Shown here in pieces: positions 1-8,363 of a stretch of DNA of 64,000 nucleotides. Each line of letters begins with the position of its first letter. Positions within the stretch are counted from its first letter, which is position 1. Made by a program: the position numbers and the translations under genes. This stretch comes from UBA1494_A sp963973975 (GTDB taxonomy: Bacteria > Bacteroidota > Bacteroidia > Flavobacteriales_E > Vicingaceae), in assembly GCA_963973975.1 (NCBI GenBank), contig CAXBCF010000017.1, positions 1 to 64,000 of the forward strand, in the 5' to 3' direction. Below the pieces are notes generated by a model. That model saw only the letters and a program-made list of their open reading frames with translations. It made no database searches and had not been told where the DNA came from.

Positions 1-52
<52 letters not shown>

Positions 53-114
53 CTAGATAGATAAGTGTTAACCTATTAATTAATTATAAATAACTAAACT
101 AAAGTAAATAAGTC

Positions 115-1302
115 ATGGCTAAAGAAACCTTCGACCGATCCAAACCACACTTAAATATTGGTACAATCGGTCACGTTGACCACGGAAAAACTACATTAAC
201 TGCAGCAATTACTGCTGTGTTAGCGAAAAAAGGTTTTTCTCAAAGACAAGAATTTGATAGTATTGATAATGCCCCTGAAGAAAAAGAAAGAGGTATTACC
301 ATTAATTCTTCACACGTAGAATATTCTACAGAAAAAAGACACTATGCGCACGTTGACTGTCCAGGTCACGCGGATTACGTTAAAAACATGGTTACAGGAG
401 CAGCCCAAATGGATGGAGCAATTTTAGTAGTTGCTGCAACAGATGGTCCAATGCCACAAACTAGAGAGCACATTCTATTGGCTCGTCAGGTTGGTGTACC
501 TACAATCGTTGTTTTCATGAACAAAGTTGACATGGTTGACGATGAAGAGTTGTTGGAATTGGTTGAAATGGAAATTAGAGAATTGTTGAGTTTCTACGAT
601 TTTGACGGTGATAACACTCCAGTAATCGCAGGTTCAGCTTTAGGAGCATTGAACGGTGAAGAAAAATGGGAAGAAACAGTAATGGCATTAATGAATGCTG
701 TTGATGAATATATTCCAATTCCTCCACGTGATATCGATAAGCCATTCTTGATGCCAGTTGAAGACGTGTTTACAATTACAGGTCGTGGTACAGTTGCTAC
801 AGGTAGAATCGAAACCGGAGTAATTAACACAGGAGACGAAGTTGAATTGAACGGTATGGGTGCTGAAGGAAAGAAAACTACTGTAACAGGAGTTGAGATG
901 TTCAGAAAAATCTTAGATAGAGGTGAAGCTGGAGATAACGTTGGTTTGTTATTAAGAGGTGTTGAGAAGAAAGATATTTCTAGAGGAATGGTAATCGCTA
1001 AATCAGGTTCTATAACTCCTCACACGAAATTCAAAGCTGAGGTTTATATCTTGAAAAAAGAAGAAGGTGGACGTCACACTCCATTTCAAAATAAATACCG
1101 TCCACAGTTCTACGTAAGAACTACAGATGTTACTGGTGAAATCTTCTTAGAAGAAGGTAGAGAAATGGTAATGCCTGGAGATAACGTTACAATTACTGTT
1201 CACTTAATCAACAAAATTGCCCTTAACAAAGGATTGCAGTTTGCGATTAGAGAAGGTGGAAGAACAGTTGGAGCAGGTCAGGTAACTGAGATTTTAGAAT
1301 AA
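115..1302 (+). CDS. tuf: Translation elongation factor Tu
   Basis: EF-Tu is the GTPase that brings aminoacyl-tRNA to the ribosomal A site in the cytoplasm. The protein has 395 residues, the normal length. The P-loop GHVDHGKTTL is near residues 19-28, the switch II DCPGH near 81-85, and the NKVD guanine-specificity motif near 136-139. Domains II and III follow (RGTVATGRIETG; the C-terminal GGRTVGAGQVTEI). The gene sits between tRNA-Thr and tRNA-Trp, so it is probably cotranscribed with the tRNAs. A hairpin terminator candidate follows it. Nothing unusual is visible. Confidence 0.99.
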   Translation: MAKETFDRSKPHLNIGTIGHVDHGKTTLTAAITAVLAKKGFSQRQEFDSIDNAPEEKERGITINSSHVEYSTEKRHYAHVDCPGHADYVKNMVTGAAQMDGAILVVAATDGPMPQTREHILLARQVGVPTIVVFMNKVDMVDDEELLELVEMEIRELLSFYDFDGDNTPVIAGSALGALNGEEKWEETVMALMNAVDEYIPIPPRDIDKPFLMPVEDVFTITGRGTVATGRIETGVINTGDEVELNGMGAEGKKTTVTGVEMFRKILDRGEAGDNVGLLLRGVEKKDISRGMVIAKSGSITPHTKFKAEVYILKKEEGGRHTPFQNKYRPQFYVRTTDVTGEIFLEEGREMVMPGDNVTITVHLINKIALNKGLQFAIREGGRTVGAGQVTEILE

Positions 1303-1321
1303 TTAAATAAATTATGTCTAG

Positions 1322-1355
1322 AAAGGTGTCGCGAAATTTTCGTGACACCTTTTCT
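1322..1355 (+). terminator. Hairpin after tuf
   Basis: Inverted repeat AAAGGTGTC (1322-1330) with GACACCTTT (1345-1353). An inner CGAAA/TTTCG extension closes the loop, and TTTTCTT follows. It is consistent with partial Rho-independent termination or tRNA processing between tuf and tRNA-Trp/secE. Confidence 0.7.
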
Positions 1356-1369
1356 TGACTTTATAAATT

Positions 1370-1442
1370 ACGGGTGTAGCTCAATTGGTAGAGTAGTGGT
1401 CTCCAAAACCATTGGCTGGGAGTTCGAGTCTCTCCACCCGTG
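1370..1442 (+). tRNA. tRNA-Trp (CCA)
   Basis: A complete 73-nt cloverleaf. Acceptor ACGGGTG pairs with CACCCGT and the discriminator is G. The D-arm is GCTC/GAGT, the anticodon arm GTGGT-CTCCAAA-ACCAT with anticodon CCA, and the T-arm GGGAG-TTCGAGT-CTCTC. CCA is not encoded. It lies 20 nt before secE, the standard position in this phylum. Confidence 0.96.
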
Positions 1443-1462
1443 CAGAGATAAATGATGAAATT

Positions 1463-1654
1463 ATGTCGAAACTAAGAACATACATTGAAGAGTCTTCTGA
1501 TGAGTTGCTCAATAAAGTGAGTTGGCCATCGTGGAATGAATTGCAAAGTAGTGGAATTGTTGTTATGATAGCTTCCATCATTATTTCTCTGATCATCTTT
1601 TTAATGGATTCAACATTCAGCAGATTGATGGAGTTTATTTACAGTATATTTTAA
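1463..1654 (+). CDS. secE: Preprotein translocase subunit SecE
   Basis: SecE is the small essential membrane subunit of the SecYEG channel. The protein is 63 residues: a short amphipathic N-terminus, the conserved SWPSWNEL segment near residues 21-28 and one C-terminal transmembrane helix (IVVMIASIIISLIIFLM). The open frame extends upstream to a TTG at 1412, but that start lies inside tRNA-Trp, so the ATG at 1463 is chosen. It is 19 bp upstream of nusG, the classical secE-nusG pair. Confidence 0.95.
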   Translation: MSKLRTYIEESSDELLNKVSWPSWNELQSSGIVVMIASIIISLIIFLMDSTFSRLMEFIYSIF

Positions 1655-1673
1655 GGAATAGGGACTATTTAGA

Positions 1674-2222
1674 ATGAGCGATAATAAGAAATGGTATGTA
1701 GTCCGCGCGATAAGTGGGAAAGAGAAAAAGGTAAAATTATATCTAGAGGATGAAATTAACCGATTGAAGCTGAATGATTATGTCAGTCAAATCTTAATTC
1801 CTACAGAGAAGATTTACCAAATTAGAAATGGGAAGAAGATGAGTAAGGAGAGAAGTTTTTTTCCTGGTTACATCTTAATTGAAGCTAATTTAACTGGAGA
1901 GATACCTCACTTAATTCAAAACACCAACAATGTAATTGGATTTTTAGGAGGAGAAAAGGGAGGAGATCCACTACCGTTGAGACAGTCAGAAGTGAATCGA
2001 ATTTTAGGAAAAGTCGATGAGTTGGCTGAGACAGAAGAGGAATTAAATATTCCATACATTATTGGAGAGTCTGTTAAAGTAATTGATGGACCATTTAATG
2101 GTTTCAATGGAACGATAGAAGAGATAAACGAAGAGAAGAAGAAATTAAAGGTAATGGTGAAGATTTTTGGAAGAAAGCAACCTTTAGAATTAAGTTTTTT
2201 ACAAGTAGAAAAAGAATCATAA
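1674..2222 (+). CDS. nusG: Transcription termination/antitermination protein NusG
   Basis: NusG binds elongating RNA polymerase, suppresses pausing and couples to Rho and the ribosome. The 182-residue protein has the NGN domain first (KKWYVVRAISGKEKKV near 5-20, with FFPGYILIE near 62-70). A C-terminal KOW domain follows (VKVIDGPFNGFNGTIEEI, about 133-150). Length and domain order are typical. It lies between secE and rplK in the conserved order. Confidence 0.98.
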   Translation: MSDNKKWYVVRAISGKEKKVKLYLEDEINRLKLNDYVSQILIPTEKIYQIRNGKKMSKERSFFPGYILIEANLTGEIPHLIQNTNNVIGFLGGEKGGDPLPLRQSEVNRILGKVDELAETEEELNIPYIIGESVKVIDGPFNGFNGTIEEINEEKKKLKVMVKIFGRKQPLELSFLQVEKES

Positions 2223-2238
2223 TTAATTAACACGAGAA

Positions 2239-2676
2239 ATGGCTAGAGAAGTAACCGGTATAATTAAATTGCAAATTAAAGGTGGAGCAGCAAACCCATC
2301 ACCTCCAGTTGGTCCTGCACTCGGTGCGAAAGGAGTCAACATTATGGACTTTTGCAAGCAGTTTAATGGAAGAACTCAAGAGAAAGCGGGAAAGGTATTG
2401 CCGGTGGTTATTACAGTTTACGCTGATAAATCTTTTGATTTTGTAATTAAAACTCCTCCTGCTGCGGTTCAATTATTAGAAAAGGCGAAATTAAAGTCTG
2501 GATCTGCTGAGCCAAATAGAAAAAAAGTAGCTTCAGTTACTTGGGATCAGGTGAAAGAAATTGCAGAAGACAAAATGGAAGATTTAAATGCTTTCAAAGT
2601 TGAATCAGCAATGAGCATGGTTGCAGGAACTGCAAGAAGTATGGGAATAAATGTAAAAGGGCAAAAACCATTTTAA
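2239..2676 (+). CDS. rplK: 50S ribosomal protein L11
   Basis: L11 forms the GTPase-associated stalk base of the large subunit with 23S rRNA. The 145-residue protein has the N-terminal signature PPVGPALGAKGVNIMDFCK and the C-terminal rRNA-binding domain ending AMSMVAGTARSMGINVKG. It is 16 bp after nusG and 20 bp before rplA, in the standard L11-L1 order. Confidence 0.99.
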   Translation: MAREVTGIIKLQIKGGAANPSPPVGPALGAKGVNIMDFCKQFNGRTQEKAGKVLPVVITVYADKSFDFVIKTPPAAVQLLEKAKLKSGSAEPNRKKVASVTWDQVKEIAEDKMEDLNAFKVESAMSMVAGTARSMGINVKGQKPF

Positions 2677-2696
2677 CGGTTGAAAAAAGAGATATT

Positions 2697-3395
2697 ATGG
2701 CAACATTAACAAAGAAACGCAAAGAGGCACTTGGCAAAATTGAAAAAGATCACCTTTACAGCTTAAAAGAAGCTGCAAATTTGGTAAAAGAAGTGGCTAC
2801 CACTAATTTTGATTCCTCTGTAGATATTAGCGTTAGATTAGGAGTTGATCCAAGAAAAGCGAATCAAATGGTTCGTGGAACTGTAAGCTTACCACATGGA
2901 ATTGGTAAAGTAGTAAGAGTTTTGGCATTGGTTACTCCAGATAAAGAAGCAGAAGCTAAAGAAGCTGGTGCTGACTTCGTTGGATTAGACGAATACGTAG
3001 AGAAAATCAAAAATGGTTGGACTGATATCGATGTCATTGTTACCATGCCAAGTGTAATGGGTAAAGTTGGAGCTTTAGGTCGTGTTTTAGGACCAAGAGG
3101 TTTGATGCCAAATCCAAAATCAGGAACAGTAACAATGGATGTTGCTAAAGCTGTTTCTGAAGTTAAAGCTGGTAAGATTGACTTTAAAGTTGACAAATAC
3201 GGAATTATTCACACTTCTATTGGAAGAGCTTCTTTCGAAGCACAGCAAATTTCTGAAAATGCTCGTGAAATGATTCAAACTATTGTGAAGTTAAAACCAA
3301 CAGCTTCTAAAGGAATATACATTAAGAGTATCTGTATATCGGGAACAATGTCTCCAGGTATTCATGTTGATACCAAAAGATTTATTGAAGATTAA
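2697..3395 (+). CDS. rplA: 50S ribosomal protein L1
   Basis: L1 forms the mobile L1 stalk near the ribosomal E site and in many bacteria represses the L11-L1 mRNA. The 232-residue protein has the signature region VMGKVGALGRVLGPRGLMPN near 120-139 and the conserved PTASKGIYIKSI near the C-terminus. No L1-binding leader was identified here. Length and context are normal. Confidence 0.99.
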   Translation: MATLTKKRKEALGKIEKDHLYSLKEAANLVKEVATTNFDSSVDISVRLGVDPRKANQMVRGTVSLPHGIGKVVRVLALVTPDKEAEAKEAGADFVGLDEYVEKIKNGWTDIDVIVTMPSVMGKVGALGRVLGPRGLMPNPKSGTVTMDVAKAVSEVKAGKIDFKVDKYGIIHTSIGRASFEAQQISENAREMIQTIVKLKPTASKGIYIKSICISGTMSPGIHVDTKRFIED

Positions 3396-3421
3396 TTATT
3401 CATCATTCTGGAAATAAGGAA

Positions 3422-3943
3422 ATGACACGAAAAGAAAAAGAAGAAATTATAAAAGATTTGTCAGCAAAGTTAAATGAAAACTCAATTTTTTATTTAGCTG
3501 ATATTTCAAATCTTGATGCCGAAAGTTCAACCAACTTAAGAAGAATGGCTCATAAAAGAGAAGTCTCCTTAAATGTGGTGAAGAATACTTTGCTAAGAAA
3601 AGCTTTAGAAGCTGCTAATGGCAGTTATGATGAGCTTTACGAAGTATTAAAAGGCAACACCTCTATAATGTTTGCTGAAGTAGGAAATGCTCCTGCAAAA
3701 CTTATCAAGGAGTTTAGAAAGAAAAGTGAAAGACCTATTTTAAAAGGAGCTTATATTGAAGAAGCGATTTATATCGGAGATGATAAAATAGAATCTCTTT
3801 CTGAACTTAAATCTAAAGAAGAATTAATTGCAGATATTATTGCAATACTTCAATCACCAGCTAAAAATGTTGTTTCTGCCCTTCAATCAGGTAAAAATAC
3901 TATTGCAGGTTTGGTAAAAACACTTTCCGAAAGGGAAGCCTAA
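3422..3943 (+). CDS. rplJ: 50S ribosomal protein L10
   Basis: L10 anchors L7/L12 dimers on the ribosomal stalk. The 173-residue protein has the rRNA-binding N-terminal domain (ADISNLDAESSTNLRR; VVKNTLLRKAL) and a C-terminal helix that carries L7/L12 dimers. It is 26 bp after rplA and 54 bp before rplL. No obvious autoregulatory leader fits in the short gap to rplA. Confidence 0.98.
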   Translation: MTRKEKEEIIKDLSAKLNENSIFYLADISNLDAESSTNLRRMAHKREVSLNVVKNTLLRKALEAANGSYDELYEVLKGNTSIMFAEVGNAPAKLIKEFRKKSERPILKGAYIEEAIYIGDDKIESLSELKSKEELIADIIAILQSPAKNVVSALQSGKNTIAGLVKTLSEREA

Positions 3944-3997
3944 ATTATGTACGCACTCTCAATTCATATAAATTTAAATAATAAAAATTAAAACAAA

Positions 3998-4375
3998 ATG
4001 GCGGATTTAAAAGCGCTTGCTGAAGAGTTAGTTAACTTAACAGTGAAAGATGTAAACGAATTAGCAGGAATCCTTAAAGACGAATATGGTATTGAACCAG
4101 CTGCTGCAGCTGTTGCTGTTGCAGGTCCTGCAGGTGGAAGTGGAGACGCTGCTGCTGAAGAAAAGTCTGAATTTGATGTAATTTTAACAGCTGCAGGTGG
4201 ATCAAAACTTGCTGTAGTTAAATTGGTTAAAGAATTAACTGGTCTTGGTTTGAAAGAAGCTAAAGAATTAGTTGACGGTGCACCAAAACCTGTAAAGGAA
4301 GGTGTATCTAAGGAGGAAGCTGAATCACTAAAAACACAATTAGTAGAGGCAGGAGCGGAAGTTGAAGTTAAGTAA
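3998..4375 (+). CDS. rplL: 50S ribosomal protein L7/L12
   Basis: L7/L12 is the multimeric stalk protein that recruits and activates translational GTPases. The 125-residue protein has an N-terminal dimerisation domain, an Ala/Gly-rich hinge (about 34-53) and the C-terminal factor-binding domain (SKLAVVKLVKELTGLGLKEA). A strong hairpin follows before rpoB. Confidence 0.99.
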   Translation: MADLKALAEELVNLTVKDVNELAGILKDEYGIEPAAAAVAVAGPAGGSGDAAAEEKSEFDVILTAAGGSKLAVVKLVKELTGLGLKEAKELVDGAPKPVKEGVSKEEAESLKTQLVEAGAEVEVK

Positions 4376-4397
4376 ATTTTCGCATCACTGATTTTTA

Positions 4398-4448
4398 GGT
4401 TTAGATTTCATTTGCCAGAGGCAGATGAAGTCTAAACCCTTTCTTGTT
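4398..4448 (+). terminator. Long hairpin between rplL and rpoB (attenuator-like)
   Basis: A 19-bp stem (4398-4416 with 4420-4438) with only two G-U pairs and a 3-nt AGA loop, followed by CTTTCTTGTTT. The position between ribosomal-protein and polymerase genes is where E. coli has a partial terminator. Attenuation, or RNase III-type processing, is therefore the likely role. This is inference from structure and position. Confidence 0.75.
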
Positions 4449-4480
4449 TATATCTGAGTATTAACTAATCACTTCTTGAG

Positions 4481-7400
4481 ATGGCTAACGTAACGTTAAC
4501 AAAAAAGCAAAACCGTATCAATTTTGCATCTATTAAAAATAAACTGGACTATCCTGATTTTCTCGATATTCAACTTAAATCGTTCAAAGACTTTTTCCAG
4601 TTAGATACTTCTCCTGAATTTCGTGACACTGAAGGGTTATACAGTGTTTTCAGTGAAAACTTTCCAATCACGGATGCCAGAAACCAATTTGTACTCGAAT
4701 TCTTGGATTACTTTGTTGATCCTCCACGATACAGCATCGATGAGTGCATTGATCGCGGATTAACTTATAGTGTGCCTCTTAAAGCAAAACTAAAGTTATA
4801 CTGTACTGATCCTGAGCACGAAGATTTTGAAACCATCGTTCAAGATGTTTATTTGGGAACTATTCCCTACATGACTCCTAAAGGAACTTTCCTAATCAAT
4901 GGAGCTGAGCGTGTAATTGTTTCTCAATTACACCGTTCTCCTGGAGTATTCTTTGGTCAGTCAAGACATGCAAATGGTACAAAACTTTACTCTGCAAGAG
5001 TAATTCCATTTAAAGGATCATGGATTGAGTTTGCGACAGACATTAACAATGTGATGTATGCTTACATCGATCGTAAAAAGAAATTACCCGTAACTACACT
5101 TCTTAGAGCAATCGGATTTGAGTTCGATAAAGACATTCTCGATATCTTCGAATTAGCTGATGAAGTTAAAGTTAGCAAAGCTGGATTAAAAAGAGTGCTT
5201 GGAAGAAAGTTAGCTGCTAGAGTTTTGAGAACTTGGGTGGAAGACTTTGTGGATGAAGATACTGGTGAAGTTGTTTCTATTGAAAGAAATGAAGTAGTCA
5301 TTGACCGTGAAACTGTTTTAGAAAAAGAGCATCTTGATCCAATTCTTGATTCAGGTACTAAAACTATTATTCTTCATAAAGAAGATGTAAACTCAGCTGA
5401 CTTTGCAATTATTTACAATACCTTGCAAAAAGATCCTTCAAACTCTGAGAAGGAAGCAGTAGAGCACATCTACCGTCAATTGAGAAACTCTGAGCCACCA
5501 GATGAAGAAACTGCTAGAGGTGTAATCGATAAATTATTTTTCTCTGAAACAAGGTATGACCTTGGTGAAGTAGGAAGGTATAGAATCAATAAGAAACTTA
5601 ACTTGTCGATTGACGATAATACTAAGATTCTTACAAGAGAAGACATTATCTCAATTATCAAATACCTTATTGAGTTGATTAACTCAAAAGCAGATGTTGA
5701 TGATATTGATCACTTAAGTAATAGAAGAGTTAGAACGGTTGGAGAGCAATTGTACAACCAGTTTGGTGTTGGTTTAGCTAGAATGGCTAGAACAATTCGC
5801 GAACGAATGAATGTGAGAGATAACGAGGTGTTTACACCTGCGGATTTAATTAACGCTAAAACGCTTTCAGCTGTTATCAATTCCTTCTTTGGAACGAATC
5901 AGCTTTCTCAATTCATGGATCAAACGAATCCTTTATCAGAAGTAACTCACAAGAGAAGACTTTCAGCACTAGGACCAGGTGGTTTATCGAGAGAAAGAGC
6001 AGGTTTTGAGGTGCGTGATGTTCACTACACTCACTACGGAAGACTTTGTCCGATTGAAACACCTGAGGGACCAAACATTGGTTTGATTTCTTCGCTTTGT
6101 GTTTATGCAAAAGTAAATAGACTTGGATTCATCGAAACTCCTTACCGTAAAGTAGAAAACGGTCAAGTAGGTTTTACAAATGATAAAGTAATTTACTTAA
6201 GTGCTGAAGAAGAAGACAAGCAAACGATCGCTCAAGCGAATGCAATTGTTGCTGAAGATGGTAAGTTTGAATCTGAATTGATTAAAGCACGTTACGAAGG
6301 TGATTTCCCAATGGCTTCGCCAGATCAATTAACTTTGATGGATGTTGCGCCTAACCAAATTGCTTCGATTGCCGCGTCGTTAATTCCATTTTTGGAACAT
6401 GATGATGCTAACCGTGCTTTGATGGGATCTAACATGCAGCGCCAAGCAGTGCCACTTTTGAAACCTGACTCTCCAATTGTTGGAACAGGTCTTGAAAAAC
6501 AAGTGGCTATTGACTCAAGAGTATTGATCAATGCCGAAGGAAATGGTGTTGTTGAATATGTTGATGCCACTAAAATTATTGTAACTTATGATCGATCTGA
6601 GGAAGAAGAATTAGTTTCTTTTACCGAATCGACTAAGACTTATAAATTAATCAAATACAAAAAAACAAACCAAGGAACTACCATTAACCTTAACCCAATT
6701 GTTTTAAAAGGCGAGAAGGTGTTGAAAGGTCAGGTGCTTTGTGAAGGTTATGCGACTGAAAATGGTGAGTTAGCTTTAGGAAGAAACTTAAAGGTAGCGT
6801 TTATGCCGTGGAAAGGGTATAACTTCGAGGATGCGATTGTAATTTCTGAAAAAGTTGTTTCTGAAGATTTATTTACTTCAGTTCACGTTGATGAGTTTTC
6901 ACTTGAAGTAAGAGACACTAAGCGTGGTATTGAAGAATTGACAGCGGACATTCCAAATGTTAGTGAAGAAGCTACAGCCAACTTAGATGAAAATGGATTG
7001 ATTCGAATTGGTGCTAAAGTTCAAGAAGGAGATATTTTAATTGGAAAAATTACTCCAAAAGGAGAATCTGATCCAACTCCTGAAGAAAAATTACTTAGAG
7101 CAATTTTTGGAGACAAAGCAGGAGATGTAAAAGACGCTTCATTAAAAGTTCCACCATCAACTAAAGGTGTTGTTGTAGATAAGAAATTGTTTGAAAGAGC
7201 AGTAAAAGACAGAAAGTCTAGAGCTGATGAGAAGAACATTATCGCTAAGTTGGATGAGGAAGAACGCAAAGAATTAGCTCAACTTAAAGAAAGATTAGTT
7301 GAGAAACTTTATACAGTAGTAAACGGAAAAACCGCACAAGGGATTACAAATTACTATGGTGAAGAGATTATTCCGAAAGGAACGAAATTCACTCAAAAAA

Positions 7401-8326
7401 TTCTTCAGAGAATTGATGACTTTGCTTTCATTGACTTTAAAAACTGGACAACTTCAGATGAGTTGAACCAAGTGATTAAAACCATGTTGCACAACCATAA
7501 CATGAAAGCTACTGAAGTTCAAGGAAACTACAAGCGCAAGAAATATGCGTTGACAGTAGGAGATGAGCTTCCAACAGGAATCATGAAGTTGGCTAAAGTT
7601 TATTTAGCGAAAAAGAGAAAGTTGAAAGTTGGAGATAAAATGGCGGGTCGTCACGGAAACAAAGGTATTGTTGCTAAGATTGTACGTCCTGAAGATATGC
7701 CATTCTTAGAAGATGGAACTCCGGTAGACATCGTATTAAATCCACTAGGTGTACCATCGCGTATGAACTTAGGACAGATTTATGAGACCGTACTTGGTTG
7801 GGCAGGACAAAAATTAGGTTTAAAGTTTGCGACTCCAATTTTTGATGGAGCAAGCTTAGATCAGATTGATGAATATACCAGACAAGCAGACTTACCAATT
7901 TCAGGAAGAACTTTCTTGAGAGATGGTGGTACAGGTGAATACTTTGATCAACCTGCAACAGTTGGGGTGATTTATATGTTGAAACTTGGACACATGGTTG
8001 ACGATAAAATGCACGCAAGGTCAATTGGACCATACTCTTTAATCACACAACAACCTTTGGGTGGTAAAGCTCAATTCGGTGGACAGCGTTTTGGAGAGAT
8101 GGAAGTATGGGCATTGGAAGCATTTGGAGCTGCCAACATATTGCAAGAAATCTTGACAATTAAATCAGATGACGTAAATGGTAGAGCGAAAGCTTATGAA
8201 GCCATCGTAAAAGGTGAACCAATGCCAGTTCCGGGAATTCCAGAATCATTCAACGTATTGTTGCATGAATTGAGAGGTTTATGCTTGAACATCACCTTGT
8301 CGGATGAACCCAAAGTAATTGTTTAG
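4481..8326 (+). CDS. rpoB: DNA-directed RNA polymerase subunit beta
   Basis: The beta subunit forms one side of the RNA polymerase active cleft. The 1281-residue protein is typical of Bacteroidota. The rifampicin region is intact (TNQLSQFMDQTNPLSEVTHK then RRLSALGPGG), with no substitution seen at the usual resistance positions. This is followed by THYGRLCPIETPEGPNIG. C-terminal motifs include KVGDKMAGRHGNKG and PLGGKAQFGGQRFGEMEVWA. It starts 42 bp after the hairpin and precedes rpoC by 37 bp. Confidence 0.99.
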   Translation: MANVTLTKKQNRINFASIKNKLDYPDFLDIQLKSFKDFFQLDTSPEFRDTEGLYSVFSENFPITDARNQFVLEFLDYFVDPPRYSIDECIDRGLTYSVPLKAKLKLYCTDPEHEDFETIVQDVYLGTIPYMTPKGTFLINGAERVIVSQLHRSPGVFFGQSRHANGTKLYSARVIPFKGSWIEFATDINNVMYAYIDRKKKLPVTTLLRAIGFEFDKDILDIFELADEVKVSKAGLKRVLGRKLAARVLRTWVEDFVDEDTGEVVSIERNEVVIDRETVLEKEHLDPILDSGTKTIILHKEDVNSADFAIIYNTLQKDPSNSEKEAVEHIYRQLRNSEPPDEETARGVIDKLFFSETRYDLGEVGRYRINKKLNLSIDDNTKILTREDIISIIKYLIELINSKADVDDIDHLSNRRVRTVGEQLYNQFGVGLARMARTIRERMNVRDNEVFTPADLINAKTLSAVINSFFGTNQLSQFMDQTNPLSEVTHKRRLSALGPGGLSRERAGFEVRDVHYTHYGRLCPIETPEGPNIGLISSLCVYAKVNRLGFIETPYRKVENGQVGFTNDKVIYLSAEEEDKQTIAQANAIVAEDGKFESELIKARYEGDFPMASPDQLTLMDVAPNQIASIAASLIPFLEHDDANRALMGSNMQRQAVPLLKPDSPIVGTGLEKQVAIDSRVLINAEGNGVVEYVDATKIIVTYDRSEEEELVSFTESTKTYKLIKYKKTNQGTTINLNPIVLKGEKVLKGQVLCEGYATENGELALGRNLKVAFMPWKGYNFEDAIVISEKVVSEDLFTSVHVDEFSLEVRDTKRGIEELTADIPNVSEEATANLDENGLIRIGAKVQEGDILIGKITPKGESDPTPEEKLLRAIFGDKAGDVKDASLKVPPSTKGVVVDKKLFERAVKDRKSRADEKNIIAKLDEEERKELAQLKERLVEKLYTVVNGKTAQGITNYYGEEIIPKGTKFTQKILQRIDDFAFIDFKNWTTSDELNQVIKTMLHNHNMKATEVQGNYKRKKYALTVGDELPTGIMKLAKVYLAKKRKLKVGDKMAGRHGNKGIVAKIVRPEDMPFLEDGTPVDIVLNPLGVPSRMNLGQIYETVLGWAGQKLGLKFATPIFDGASLDQIDEYTRQADLPISGRTFLRDGGTGEYFDQPATVGVIYMLKLGHMVDDKMHARSIGPYSLITQQPLGGKAQFGGQRFGEMEVWALEAFGAANILQEILTIKSDDVNGRAKAYEAIVKGEPMPVPGIPESFNVLLHELRGLCLNITLSDEPKVIV

Positions 8327-8363
8327 ATCAAAGAACTTAGATTATTAATTTAATAATAGAATT

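Noticed and set aside
1412..1462. N-terminal extension of secE from a TTG start
   Set aside because: It lies inside the tRNA-Trp gene; the ATG at 1463 gives the normal SecE length.
7674..8033. 119-codon minus-strand frame inside rpoB
   Set aside because: Antisense shadow of conserved rpoB sequence; no start context or homology signal.
4481..8326. Rifampicin-resistance substitution in rpoB
   Set aside because: The resistance-determining segment matches the sensitive consensus at the usual positions.
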